NCBI RefSeq assembly: GCF_008369325.1
Contig: NZ_VOBI01000008.1
Span: 62,001-126,000, forward strand
DNA: 64,000 nucleotides
Source: Pseudomonas sp. ANT_H12B
GTDB taxonomy: Bacteria > Pseudomonadota > Gammaproteobacteria > Pseudomonadales > Pseudomonadaceae
Direction of reading: 5' to 3'
Shown here: piece by piece, positions 9,101 through 18,041 of the stretch
How the letters are laid out: the number at the start of each line of letters is the position of its first letter
How positions within the stretch are numbered: the stretch's first letter is position 1
Program-made: the position numbers and the translations under genes
Notes under the pieces: generated by a model
What the model was told of the DNA's origin: nothing
The model's database searches: none
What the model saw: the letters and a program-made list of their open reading frames with translations, nothing else

Positions 9101-10492
9101 ATGAGACCTTTTTGGCTGGAACAGGCGCTGTCGGCCGAGTCCTGCGCGCCTTGCGAACCGTTGGCAAATGACACCCGCGCCGACGTCTGCATCGTCGGTG
9201 GCGGCTACACCGGGCTGTGGACCGCGATCATGCTCAAGGAGCAGAACCCGGAACTGGATGTGTTGCTGATTGAAGCGGACATTTGCGGCGCCGGTGCCAG
9301 TGGACGTAACGGCGGTTGCGCGCTGTCGTGGTCGGCCAAGTATTTCACGCTGCAAAGGTTGTTTGGCGTCGAAGAAGCGGTGCGGCTGGTCAAAGAGTCT
9401 GAGCGCAGCATTCATGCCATCGGTGCCTTCTGCGAGCAGTACGCGGTGGACGCCGATTACCGCCTCGACGGCACGCTCTACACAGCCACCAATCGCGCCC
9501 AATGTGGTTCGACCGACGCGGTGATCGCGGCGCTGGAACGCAACGGTATCAACTCCTTTACCCAACGGCCGGTGGCGGATGTGCAACGCATGGCCGGCTC
9601 CAGTAAACACCTGGAAGGCTGGTTCTCACCGGCCGCCGCGAGCGTGCAGCCGGGCAAATTGGTGCGCGGCTTGCGCCGGGTTGCCTTGCAGCTCGGGGTG
9701 CGGATTCATGAAAACACCGCGATGACCGGGTTGGAGGAGGGCCGGCCGGCAGGGATTCAAACCCCTAACGGCACCGTCCGCGCGGATCGGGTGGTGCTGG
9801 CGATGAATGCCTGGATGGCTCGCGCATTCCCTCAGTTCGAACGCAGCGTGGCGATTGTTTCCAGCGACATGCTGATCACCGAACCGCGGCCCGACCTGCT
9901 CAACGAAATCGGTTTGACCAGCGGCGTCACGGTGCTCGATTCGCGAATTTTCGTGCACTACTACCACAACACCCCGGACGGCCGGATCATGCTCGGCAAG
10001 GGCGGCAATACCTTCGCCTATGGCGGGCGCATGCTGCCGGTATTCGATCAGCCATCGCCCTATGCCGGACTGTTGCAGCACAGCCTGGCGGAGTTCTTTC
10101 CGGCGTTTGCCAAGGTCAAGGTCGACGCGACGTGGAACGGCCCTTCGGATCGCTCGGTCACCGGTTTGCCGTTCTTCGGGCAAATGAGCGCCAGCGGCAA
10201 TGTGTTCTACGGTTTTGGGTACTCCGGCAGCGGAGTCGGCCCGTGCCATATGGGCGGGCAGATTCTCGCGTCGATGGTCCAGGGGCTGGACAACGCCTGG
10301 ACCCGCTCGCCGTTGGTGAATGGCCCGCTGGGGTTTTTTCCGCCGGAACCGATTCGCTTCCTCGGCTCACTCATGGTGCGCAACGCCATCCGCCGCAAGG
10401 AACGCGCCGAGGATCACGGGCGCCGGCCACGGCATCTGGACGTGCGTCTGGCCAAGTTCGCTGCAGCGGCGGGCAAGGCTGACAAGGGATGA
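9101..10492 (+). CDS. DAO-family FAD-dependent oxidoreductase, possible aminophosphonate oxidase
   Basis: 463 residues. The FAD-binding Rossmann motif GGGYTGLW is at residues 33-40 and the second adenine-contact stretch EADICGAGASGRNGG follows; the C-terminal GYSGSGVGPCHMGGQ motif closes the flavin site. The closest architecture is the PuuB/glycine-oxidase-like group. Proteins of this type near PhnX (reported as PbfC/PhnY-like, from memory) oxidise AEP or N-methyl-AEP to phosphonoacetaldehyde, bypassing PhnW. It lies 10 bases after the transporter with GAGG as ribosome-binding site, and stops 3 bases from the converging vgrG. An amine or betaine substrate unrelated to phosphorus cannot be excluded. 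Confidence 0.78.
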   Translation: MRPFWLEQALSAESCAPCEPLANDTRADVCIVGGGYTGLWTAIMLKEQNPELDVLLIEADICGAGASGRNGGCALSWSAKYFTLQRLFGVEEAVRLVKESERSIHAIGAFCEQYAVDADYRLDGTLYTATNRAQCGSTDAVIAALERNGINSFTQRPVADVQRMAGSSKHLEGWFSPAAASVQPGKLVRGLRRVALQLGVRIHENTAMTGLEEGRPAGIQTPNGTVRADRVVLAMNAWMARAFPQFERSVAIVSSDMLITEPRPDLLNEIGLTSGVTVLDSRIFVHYYHNTPDGRIMLGKGGNTFAYGGRMLPVFDQPSPYAGLLQHSLAEFFPAFAKVKVDATWNGPSDRSVTGLPFFGQMSASGNVFYGFGYSGSGVGPCHMGGQILASMVQGLDNAWTRSPLVNGPLGFFPPEPIRFLGSLMVRNAIRRKERAEDHGRRPRHLDVRLAKFAAAAGKADKG

Positions 10493-10495
10493 CAA

Positions 10496-11920
10496 TCAGG
10501 GCGCCAGATCAGAGCGGTTAACCAGCCAGTCGAGTAACAGGCGAGTATCACTGCGTGGCTCGGGCGAAGACTTGGAACGCTGCTGATCACTCATGCCGGC
10601 GCAGAGCATCGGGCGATCCGGGTCGCTGTCGAGGAAGTTGATAAGCACGTCGCTGCCAGCCCTTGGCAGCCTGGACGGATCGACCCGACCGTCCGGCGCT
10701 GCAAAGGCGAGCGGTAGCCAGATACCGGCGGATTCATCTGCGTCCGACTCTGTAGTTGGCCACAGCCTGACCTGTATTCGACCGCGATCATCCAGCTCAG
10801 CCGGTTGCCCGGCAGTTCCCAGCACCCGGGCGGGTTGATGACCCGGGATGCTCGGCCTGAGCTGTTTGAGCGCGGGCCTGAACACTGTTGACCAGGGAAT
10901 GGCGGTGAACTGATTGCGGTAATGGCGGACAACATCGGGTTGGTCTACTGCCAGGATCGACGGCTGTCGTCCCTGATGTCGGGTCTCGGTGATCAGCCAT
11001 TGATCGTTGAAACCCGACATCGGATGGTTCGCTACTTGCACGATCCGCGCGCTGTGCATTGCACTCTGGTTGCTTTGGCCGTGGGTCTGCAGATGTTGGC
11101 TACGCAGACGCTCCAGGTGTCGGCGGCTGAGCTGATCGCGACGGGTTTGCTCGGGGGCGGGGCGGGCCAGCATCGGGGACGATCTGGCAAAGGAATGGTT
11201 GGCCGCTCCGTCGTCGGGGTTTTTCGAGCCGCGGTTATTGGCGTCCAGTCGCGGGGATGAGGGCGGCGAGTCATGGCGCTGGAATAACTCACTGATCACC
11301 GGCAGGACACTTTCGCCGCAAGCGTCACCTTCGAACGGTATCAGCAGCGGTTCCTGCGCAAAGCTCATGCTGTCGTCGGCCAGCACCAGCACATGCCCGT
11401 CTCGCTTGTGTTCGAAGTGATAGTGGATGCCTTCCTCTTCGCACAGGCGTTGCAGCAAGGCCAGATCGCTCTCCTCGTATTGAATGCAAAAAGGCCGCTG
11501 GGGATAGTGCCCGTTCGCTAGTTCGAAGCGATAGCTGCCCTCGGGCAGTTCATGTTCTTCGAGTAACTGACGCAGGATCATCGGGACGCTGAGGTGATGG
11601 AAGATGCGACGCACGCGTTGCCGGTCCAGCGCTTGAAGGTAGGGCCCCAGCCGCAGTTTATAGCCGATCCGCAGCGGGCCACGGTGTTCGCGACTGGCGC
11701 TGTGGAGCACGCCGTGAATCCCCTGGCCAGCGCCTAAACCGAGATAAGCGGGCTGTTGCAGCAAACGGTCCAGGCTCATGGCCGGTGCCAGAGCGATCAC
11801 TTCGATGTCAAATCGATAGGGCTGGTTAAGGGCTTCACGACCGCTGAACTGCAACACCTGCAAACTCAAATCGCCGTCGAGGAGTGTCAGGGTGAAGGGA
11901 CTTTCCTTGTCGTTGTGCAT
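10496..11920 (-). CDS. vgrG: Orphan VgrG-like T6SS spike protein lacking the beta-helix needle
   Basis: 474 residues from the ATG at 11920; an upstream GTG at 11968 has no ribosome-binding site. VgrG trimers cap the Hcp tube of type VI secretion systems. The gp27-like base is clear: FSGREALNQPYRFDIEV, GPYLQALDRQRVRRIF, and CIQYEESDLALLQRLCEEEGI. The gp5-like OB domain follows (DDRGRIQVRLW, GIWLPLAFAAP, SDVLINFLDSDPDRPMLCAG). The protein then ends about 35 residues later, whereas ordinary VgrGs (about 600-700 residues) continue into a triple beta-helix. A low-complexity insert (about residues 220-280) is also present. No PAAR, effector, chaperone or T6SS core gene is adjacent. Confidence 0.85.
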   Translation of the reverse strand: MHNDKESPFTLTLLDGDLSLQVLQFSGREALNQPYRFDIEVIALAPAMSLDRLLQQPAYLGLGAGQGIHGVLHSASREHRGPLRIGYKLRLGPYLQALDRQRVRRIFHHLSVPMILRQLLEEHELPEGSYRFELANGHYPQRPFCIQYEESDLALLQRLCEEEGIHYHFEHKRDGHVLVLADDSMSFAQEPLLIPFEGDACGESVLPVISELFQRHDSPPSSPRLDANNRGSKNPDDGAANHSFARSSPMLARPAPEQTRRDQLSRRHLERLRSQHLQTHGQSNQSAMHSARIVQVANHPMSGFNDQWLITETRHQGRQPSILAVDQPDVVRHYRNQFTAIPWSTVFRPALKQLRPSIPGHQPARVLGTAGQPAELDDRGRIQVRLWPTTESDADESAGIWLPLAFAAPDGRVDPSRLPRAGSDVLINFLDSDPDRPMLCAGMSDQQRSKSSPEPRSDTRLLLDWLVNRSDLAP

Positions 11921-12151
11921 CGAACGCGCTTCTGCCTTGGAATACGGGCACAGAGGGTACGAAACCACGACCCGTTTTAGTCACCGCAAATCGACATTTC
12001 AGAATCACCCTACAAACAGCGGCGAAGATGTCGATACGTCATGCCGCTGACCAAGGTGGAATTTTTGGTCGATTGCCAACTTTAGGCCGTATAAACTTGC
12101 GCAAAGCGTCGGCCAATAGATGTCTCGGCGCCACAGATAAGAGAGTGAGTA

Positions 12152-12859
12152 ATGGGCGCACAGTGGAAGGTTAAACACAAAGAAGCGGCATCCAACGCCA
12201 AGGGCAAGATCTTCGGCAAACTGGTGAAAGAAATCACCATTGCTGCGCGTAACGGCGCCGATACCGCCACTAACGCACACTTGCGACTGGTGGTCGAGCA
12301 GGCCAAGAAAGCTTCGATGCCCAAGGAAACTCTGGATCGCGCGATCAAAAAAGGCGCGGGCCTGTTGGGCGAAACCGTGCAATACCATCGCGTGACGTAT
12401 GAAGGGTTCGCACCGCATCAAGTGCCGCTGATCGTTGAATGCGTGACCGACAACATCAACCGCACCGTTGCGGAAATCCGTGTTGCGTTCCGCAAGGGCC
12501 AGTTGGGTGCTTCGGGTTCGGTGGCCTGGGACTTCAACCATGTGGGCATGATCGAGGCGTCCCCGGACAGCCCTGATGCCGATCCGGAAATGGCTGCAAT
12601 TGAAGCCGGTGCCCAGGATTTCGAGCCCGGTGAAGAAGAGGGCACGACGCTGTTCCTGACCGAGCCTGCGGACCTGGATGCCGTGCAGAAAGCCTTGCCT
12701 GAGCAAGGTTTTACCGTGTTGTCGGCCAAATTGGGCTACCAGCCGAAGAACCCGGTCAGCGGTCTGAGCGACGAGCAGATGGCTGAAGTCGAAGCCTTCC
12801 TCGAAGGCCTCGATAACCATGATGACGTGCAGGACATGTTTGTTGGTTTGGCGGGTTAA
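12152..12859 (+). CDS. YebC/PmpR-family protein (YeeN-like)
   Basis: 235 residues of the TACO1/YebC family. Visible are the family start [19 protein letters not shown], the [35 protein letters not shown] block and the mid-domain [14 protein letters not shown]. The N terminus matches the YeeN subgroup rather than the classical MAGHSKWANIKHRK start of YebC, so this is a paralog of the main YebC. Members have been described both as transcription regulators and, more recently, as ribosome-associated factors that relieve polyproline stalling. A possible minus-10, TATAAA, is at 12090-12095. Cytoplasmic, monocistronic. Confidence 0.9.
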   Translation: MGAQWKVKHKEAASNAKGKIFGKLVKEITIAARNGADTATNAHLRLVVEQAKKASMPKETLDRAIKKGAGLLGETVQYHRVTYEGFAPHQVPLIVECVTDNINRTVAEIRVAFRKGQLGASGSVAWDFNHVGMIEASPDSPDADPEMAAIEAGAQDFEPGEEEGTTLFLTEPADLDAVQKALPEQGFTVLSAKLGYQPKNPVSGLSDEQMAEVEAFLEGLDNHDDVQDMFVGLAG

Positions 12860-12880
12860 TCGGTTTCTTCAGTGACACCG

Positions 12881-12970
12881 CCTCGCGAGCAGGCTCGCTC
12901 CCACATTTGATCTGTGTCTTTCACAAATCCCCTGTGCGAGCGAGCCTGCTCCGGGCGGCGATCCGACGAA
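12881..12970. repeat. REPIN downstream of the YebC-like gene
   Basis: TCGCGAGCAGGCTCGCTCCC at 12883-12902 with an inverted partner GTGCGAGCGAGCCTGCTCC at 12934-12952. The right arm ends in a deviating tail, CCGGGCGGCGATCCGACGAA (12951-12970), that is repeated at 14464-14483. Confidence 0.85.
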
Positions 12971-12984
12971 TGACCGTGCAGCGG

Positions 12985-14298
12985 TCACCGGCCATTCAAC
13001 TCCCCAATTATTTCGCTGAACCCCGGACGCCCCAAAACATCCGGCTGACAGCAACGCTGCTGCAACGCCTCCAGTTGCACGCGACCTTCATCGCTCAATC
13101 CCGAGTCGATCCGCTCCAGCAATTCTCCCAACAAAACCCCGAACGCTCGCACTTCGATCCGTTGCAATGCACGGCTTTCAAGGCTGTTGGAGGTGGCGTG
13201 GAAAGACGCCGCGCCGAAGTCCCCCAGCAGGCAATCACCTTGCTCATTCCACAGAATATTGTGGCCATAGAGATCGCCGTGGGTGATGCCGTGTTGGTGC
13301 AAATGCTCGGCTACCGATGCGATGCCGCTGGCGATCCGCAAGCCCACGCCAGCGCTGAACCGGGTGTCGTTGGCGTAGACGTCCCGGCTGCAGGACGCCA
13401 GGCTCGGCAGCCCGGCGAGGTTGCGGTAGCTCGGATCGATCAGTTGCATCACCAGCCCGGCCTGCGCTTGCGGATGATCGACAATCCGCCCTTCAACCCG
13501 GATCAGGTTGGGGTGAATGCCTGCGGTGATGCAGGCGTTCATTTCGTGCAGCGGTGAGCCATCGCTGGTCATTTCGCCTTTGTAGAGTTTGACCGCAACC
13601 TGTGTGGCCGGGTGGTCCGCTCGTTTCCAGACTGCCTGGTGAATCACGCCTGAGGCGCCTTCGCCCAGCTGCTGCTGCAGATGCAGTTCTGACCAGGGAA
13701 TGCTCGGGGTCGCTTCAAGGGCCGCCGCATCGGCCTCGGTTTCAAGCGGGTTGCCGGCGTAGGCCAGCCAGGTCAGGCTCGGCAGGGACAGCAGCCACTC
13801 GGGCAGTTCGGTCAACTGGTTGGCGGCGATGCGGATCAGTTCGAGCCGATGGCAATCACGCAGGCTCTCGGGCAAACACCGCAAGCGGTTGCCGGAGAGC
13901 ATGAGTTTTTGCAGGTGCGGGCGCTCACCCAACTCGGTCGGCAGCTCACTGAGGCAGTTGTCGGTCAGGATCAGCCAGCGCAACAACGGTGGCAGGGCGG
14001 CGCCTGGCACTCGTTCGATGCGATTGGCCTTGAAGCCGATCATTGTCAGCGCGGCGCATTGGCCCAGGCAGTCCGGCAGTTCGGTGAACAGATTGTCCGA
14101 GCAGAACAGCACCCGCAAACGGGTTAACCGGTGCAGATCGTCCGGCAAACTGCTCAAGGCGTTGCCACTGAGGTTGAGCACCTCGAGGGAGTCCGCCAGG
14201 TCGAAGATTTCTCGCGGAAACTCCGTCAGGCCGCAGGCGAGGTCCAGACGGGTGATGCCCGACAGTTGGCCGGCGCGCAGTTGTGCAAGAGTATCCAT
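12985..14298 (-). CDS. Leucine-rich-repeat protein kinase
   Basis: 437 residues from ATG 14298; a GTG four codons upstream is possible. Residues 15-195 hold about seven leucine-rich repeats of the bacterial (S)LPxxLxxLxxLxxLxLxxNxL type, for example LEVLNLSGNALSSLPDDL. Residues 205-437 are a protein-kinase fold: glycine loop LGEGASGVIHQ, lysine in QVAVKLYKGE, catalytic loop THGDLYGHNIL and metal-binding LGDFGAAS. The loop reads HGD rather than HRD and the usual lysine after DL is tyrosine, so it is a non-RD, atypical kinase whose activity needs testing. No membrane segment or signal peptide. It is bracketed by two similar REPINs. Target unknown. Confidence 0.85.
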   Translation of the reverse strand: MDTLAQLRAGQLSGITRLDLACGLTEFPREIFDLADSLEVLNLSGNALSSLPDDLHRLTRLRVLFCSDNLFTELPDCLGQCAALTMIGFKANRIERVPGAALPPLLRWLILTDNCLSELPTELGERPHLQKLMLSGNRLRCLPESLRDCHRLELIRIAANQLTELPEWLLSLPSLTWLAYAGNPLETEADAAALEATPSIPWSELHLQQQLGEGASGVIHQAVWKRADHPATQVAVKLYKGEMTSDGSPLHEMNACITAGIHPNLIRVEGRIVDHPQAQAGLVMQLIDPSYRNLAGLPSLASCSRDVYANDTRFSAGVGLRIASGIASVAEHLHQHGITHGDLYGHNILWNEQGDCLLGDFGAASFHATSNSLESRALQRIEVRAFGVLLGELLERIDSGLSDEGRVQLEALQQRCCQPDVLGRPGFSEIIGELNGR

Positions 14299-14382
14299 GA
14301 ACAGATTCACTATTGATCGGGATGAGGGCGCGGGGGCCTGGAATGGGCGACATGATAGCGGGAAAGGAGTGGCGTCTGTCAG

Positions 14383-14483
14383 GCCGACTTCGCGAGCAAG
14401 CCCGCTCCCACATTAGACCGCGTCCGTGCAGATAACTCGGTCAACTGTGGGAGCGGGCTTGCTCCGGGCGGCGATCCGACGAA
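14383..14483. repeat. REPIN upstream of the LRR kinase
   Basis: CTTCGCGAGCAAGCCCGCTC at 14388-14407 and the inverted partner GTGGGAGCGGGCTTGCTCCG at 14447-14466. It ends with the same variant tail found at 12951-12970 and in the same orientation, so the kinase gene lies between directly repeated REPIN ends. Confidence 0.87.
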
Positions 14484-14513
14484 GAGGCCAGCCGCCACAC
14501 CGAAAAATATTGA

Positions 14514-15722
14514 TCAGACCGCTCCCTTCACTTCCACCAACTGCCCCAACCGACTACGCGTACGCGCCAGATCAATGGCATCGCCACCCAGGCTTTCGCG
14601 CAATGACCGCTGTCCGAGCAGAATCAAATGTTTGTCCTGGTCGTACAAGACGTCGATCAGATTGATGAAGCGCTGCTGGGCGGCAGTCGAACACTCGGCA
14701 ATGTTGGGCAGTTCGTCGATGATCCAGTGATCGAAACGCCGGCACAGCTCCAGGTAATCCATGACCGCCGTCGGGTGTTCGCACAGATCGCCAAAGGCAA
14801 AACCGATGGTTCGTTCGTCGCAATGCCGCGCGTGAAGGTGCCGTGTCCCGACGGGCAGCGCAATGGCGAACGCGTTGTTTTCGGGCAGTTTCAGCGCCCG
14901 ACGCTGCGCCGCCGTGGCTGGCCAGACGTACTGGCCTTGGGTAAACAACTGCTGAGCGTGGGTTCGCACCTGACTACGGTAGTCGTGGGGGCCGCCGACC
15001 TCCATGACCCGCATGCGTGCGTTGATCAAGTCGATCACCGGTTTGAAGCGCGCGTGGTACAGCGGGTTGGGCAGCAAGCCTTCCGGTGGGTAATTGGAGG
15101 TGACCAACAGCAGGATGTCACGGCGAAACAGCGCTTTGAACAGCCGTGTGATGAGCATCGCATCGCCGATGTCGTGGACATGAAACTCATCGAAACACAG
15201 CACCCGACAATCGCGCAGCTGTTCATCGAGAGTGGTCGCCAACGCATCGGGCTGATCGCGATGCCTGAACATCCCTTGGTGCAGTTGGGCAAAAAACTCA
15301 TGAAAGTGCAGGCGCTGTTTTTCCTCGATGGGAATGGCCTGGAAAAAACCGTCGAGCAGCCAGCTCTTGCCGCGACCCACGGCGCCGTGCAAGTAAAGAC
15401 CGGGAAGCGATTTCGCCGATGCGCCCAACAGCGCCGTGGCGTGCTGCGCCATGCAGTCGATGACGCGTTGTTGGCTATGGCTGAGGGTGTAACCCTGGCA
15501 ATGGGCCTTGTGGCGGAAATAGTCGTGGATGACCCGACCTGTCGCGCTGTGACTGGCGGGCACAGCCGATGCCTTGCCGAACAAGCGGCGTAGCGTGGGC
15601 CAGCGTGGTGTGAGTCGCGAACGGTTGGACGGTCGAACGGCCACTGTGAGGTCACCCCGTAATTTGCACGCCGGCTCCCCCGAGCGGCGGCGATGTAGTG
15701 TAACCAAACGGGGAATTTTCAT
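14514..15722 (-). CDS. ZapE/AFG1-like ATPase
   Basis: 402 residues. AFG1/ZapE proteins are cytoplasmic P-loop ATPases; ZapE associates with the division ring, and mitochondrial relatives help degrade membrane proteins. Walker A is GAVGRGKS (113-120), Walker B VLCFDEFHVHDIGDA, with the family-specific LVTSNYPPEGL and the C-terminal WIIDELPNI and LIDVLYDQ segments. An arginine-rich tail of about 55 residues precedes the conserved part; the true start may be later, but no in-frame ATG occurs before residue 91. The primary zapE of pseudomonads is normally near the ribosomal L13/S9 genes, so this may be a paralog. Confidence 0.85.
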   Translation of the reverse strand: MKIPRLVTLHRRRSGEPACKLRGDLTVAVRPSNRSRLTPRWPTLRRLFGKASAVPASHSATGRVIHDYFRHKAHCQGYTLSHSQQRVIDCMAQHATALLGASAKSLPGLYLHGAVGRGKSWLLDGFFQAIPIEEKQRLHFHEFFAQLHQGMFRHRDQPDALATTLDEQLRDCRVLCFDEFHVHDIGDAMLITRLFKALFRRDILLLVTSNYPPEGLLPNPLYHARFKPVIDLINARMRVMEVGGPHDYRSQVRTHAQQLFTQGQYVWPATAAQRRALKLPENNAFAIALPVGTRHLHARHCDERTIGFAFGDLCEHPTAVMDYLELCRRFDHWIIDELPNIAECSTAAQQRFINLIDVLYDQDKHLILLGQRSLRESLGGDAIDLARTRSRLGQLVEVKGAV

Positions 15723-15791
15723 TCCAGTTGTGTCGACGAAAGCGCTTGTGGCGAGGGCGCCTGCCCTGAGGCCAATCAGTCAAGCGCGAAA

Positions 15792-15823
15792 CCTGTGGGA
15801 GCGGGCAAGCCCGCTCCCACAGG
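15792..15823. repeat. Perfect REP hairpin, possible terminator
   Basis: A 14-bp perfect stem, CCTGTGGGAGCGGG / CCCGCTCCCACAGG, with loop CAAG. It lies about 40 bases beyond the stop of the seven-gene importer/dehydrogenase operon and probably protects or terminates that transcript. Confidence 0.85.
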
Positions 15824-15860
15824 GTTTGCAGTGTTGCCTCGATGGTGTTGTATCCGCTGG

Positions 15861-16907
15861 TTAGCGCTCGATACTGCGATTCCACCGTGCATTCCACGCC
15901 GGGCGCTGTTCGTTGACCTGATCCCAATCAATGGCAATGGCAGTGGTCAGGTACTGCTTCATCGCCTCGACCTGGCCGCGGGTCTTGTCGGTGGTCGGGG
16001 TGTTGGGGTTGGACGGGATCTGGTCGCCGTCTTCAAGCGCGGCAGCCTGCGCTTCCGGCGTCAGCAAGAAGGCTGCGAGTTTCTGTGCCAGTTCCGGTTG
16101 AGTGTTGTTGGCGATGGTGCATTCGGCGACGTTGAGCACCACGGCGCCTTCCTTCGGTTGCGCGTATTCAACCGGCATGCCCTTGAGTTTCAGGGCGGTG
16201 ACCTGAGTCGGCGTGAGCGGGAACAGCGCGGCTTCGTCGGTCTGAAGCATCTCGGAAATCTTCGCCGAACTCGGAATGTATTCCAGCACGTTGCGCCCGA
16301 TGGTGTTCGGCCACGCCTTGAACCCCGGCTCGACATCGGTTTCGCTTCCGCCCTCAATCCGGTTGAACATCAGGAAACCGTGGAGGCCGAAGGTCGATGA
16401 AGCCATCGACTGGAACACCACTTTGTCTTTGAAACGCGGGTCGGCCAGGTCCATCCACGAGGTCGGTGCGCTCCAGCCTTTCTCCTTGAACAGCCGCGTG
16501 TTGTACGCCAGCCCGGTCACCCCGAGGCTGACGGCCACGGCTTGATCCTTGATGCGCCCCTTGGCCGGAATCTGCGCCAGCGGTGCGCTGTCTTCAAGTT
16601 TGTCGCACAGCCCCATGGCGATGGCGCGGTACATGATGCCGTCGTCGAGGAACATCACGTGCATCTGCGGGTTGCCTTTGCTGGCCTGGACCTTGGCCAG
16701 GATATCGGCGGAGGTGCCCGGCACGATCACCACTTTGACGTTGTTGGCCTTCTCGAAAACCGGCAGCACCTTGTCGGCGTAGAGCCGCTCCATGGTCCCG
16801 CCGTTCATGCCCAGGTAAAGCGTCGGTTCGGCGTGGGCCTGGGTGGCGGCGAGCAAGGCGCCCAAGCAGGAGATACCGAGCAGTGCAGTGCGTTTGACGT
16901 TATTCAT
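15861..16907 (-). CDS. Periplasmic substrate-binding protein of a polyamine/opine-type ABC importer
   Basis: 348 residues with a clear Sec signal peptide (MNNVKRTALLGISCLGALL... cleaved after AHA at about residue 27). The mature part is a PotD-like bilobal binding protein (extracellular solute-binding family 8/1 type): LYLGMNGGTMERLYADKVLP near the N terminus and LLTPEAQAAALEDG near the C terminus. It is the last gene of the seven-gene operon, 18 bases after the beta-type flavoprotein subunit, an unusual place since binding-protein genes usually lead ABC operons. Ligand unknown; the enzyme genes in the operon point to an N-substituted amino acid, opine or amine. Confidence 0.87.
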   Translation of the reverse strand: MNNVKRTALLGISCLGALLAATQAHAEPTLYLGMNGGTMERLYADKVLPVFEKANNVKVVIVPGTSADILAKVQASKGNPQMHVMFLDDGIMYRAIAMGLCDKLEDSAPLAQIPAKGRIKDQAVAVSLGVTGLAYNTRLFKEKGWSAPTSWMDLADPRFKDKVVFQSMASSTFGLHGFLMFNRIEGGSETDVEPGFKAWPNTIGRNVLEYIPSSAKISEMLQTDEAALFPLTPTQVTALKLKGMPVEYAQPKEGAVVLNVAECTIANNTQPELAQKLAAFLLTPEAQAAALEDGDQIPSNPNTPTTDKTRGQVEAMKQYLTTAIAIDWDQVNEQRPAWNARWNRSIER

Positions 16908-16925
16908 AAGCGCGACCTTCCTCTA

Positions 16926-18041
16926 TCAAGCAACGGAGATGGAGTGGAACCGGGTGATGGAAAACGCATCCAGCGACGTTTTTGAGGCGCCGCTGCAGAT
17001 TATTTCGGCGAGCGCCTGGCCCACCGCCGGGCCGATCTGAAAGCCCGCGCCGGCAAAGCCGAACGCGTGCAACAGACCGGGTTGAGTGCCACTGTGGCCG
17101 ATCACCGGTTGGCGATCGGGCAGGTAACCTTCGGTGCCGCTCCAGGTGCGAATCGCCTGGGCGCCTTCAAGAAACGGATAAAGCTCGACGGCCTGACGCA
17201 GGATCTCGATTACCGCGTGCTGGCCCGGCCGGGCGCGGGCGCCGTCGAGCGCAAAACCCTGGCCACCGCCCAATACGCAATTACCGCGAGCGACCTGGCG
17301 TGCGTAGATGCCGCCGCCCTCGACGCCAGTGCTGGCATTCATCACCAATGGCAACGGTTCGGTGACCAGCATTGCCGGATGACCGGCATGCATGGGCACG
17401 GCTTCACCGAACTGTTCGGCCAGGCTCCCGGCCCAGGCCCCGGCGCAGTTCAGCAGCCAGGGCGCCCGTAGATCGAGGCCGGTTTGAGTGCTGACGCGAA
17501 AGCACTGACCGTCGTGTTCCACCGCCGTCACCGGGCATTGTTCATGCACCTGTGCGCCATGGCGGCGTGCTGCCTGAGCAAACGCCGGGGACACCAGTCG
17601 CGGATTGGCATGGCCGTCATCGGGGCAAAACGAGGCGCCGACGGCCACCTCGCCGACCCACGGAAAACGTTCGCGTAATTCACTGCGCTCAAGCACCTGC
17701 AAATCGAGGCCAAAACCCCGACTGCTGGCGGCATAGTCTTGCAAGGCGTGCAGATCGTTGAGGCTGCGGGCCAGTTTCAAGTGGCCGCTGCGCTGATACT
17801 CGCCGTCGATGCCGATCAGCTGCGGCAGTTGTCCCCAGATGTCGTGGGCCCGTTGCGACAGCGGCAGTTGCGAGAGTGGTCGCCCCTGGCGCCGCACGCC
17901 GCCGTAGTTCACGCCGCTGGAATGCGAGCCACAGAAGTCCCGCTCCAGCAGTGCCACGCGACGCCCGGCCTTGCTCAGAAACAGCGCGGCGGAGGCACCG
18001 ACAATTCCCCCGCCAATGATGACGGCATCGACTTCGATCAT
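16926..18041 (-). CDS. FAD-dependent amine/opine dehydrogenase, small flavoprotein (beta) subunit
   Basis: 371 residues from ATG 18041, which overlaps the preceding stop as ATGA. A DAO-family flavoprotein: VDAVIIGGGIVGASAALFL is the FAD-binding start and LLERDFCGSHSSGVNYGG the second contact; the C-terminal WSGTEGYLPDRQPVIG and GFAGAGFQIGPAVG are typical of the SoxB/OoxB/HcnC branch. In that branch this subunit oxidises the C-N bond of the substrate and passes electrons to the alpha and gamma subunits. The three subunits are encoded consecutively here. Substrate not readable from sequence. Confidence 0.88.
   Translation of the reverse strand: MIEVDAVIIGGGIVGASAALFLSKAGRRVALLERDFCGSHSSGVNYGGVRRQGRPLSQLPLSQRAHDIWGQLPQLIGIDGEYQRSGHLKLARSLNDLHALQDYAASSRGFGLDLQVLERSELRERFPWVGEVAVGASFCPDDGHANPRLVSPAFAQAARRHGAQVHEQCPVTAVEHDGQCFRVSTQTGLDLRAPWLLNCAGAWAGSLAEQFGEAVPMHAGHPAMLVTEPLPLVMNASTGVEGGGIYARQVARGNCVLGGGQGFALDGARARPGQHAVIEILRQAVELYPFLEGAQAIRTWSGTEGYLPDRQPVIGHSGTQPGLLHAFGFAGAGFQIGPAVGQALAEIICSGASKTSLDAFSITRFHSISVA

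Noticed and set aside
10496-11920. A type VI secretion cluster
   Set aside because: Only the VgrG is present; no Hcp, sheath, baseplate, ClpV, PAAR or effector-immunity gene lies nearby.
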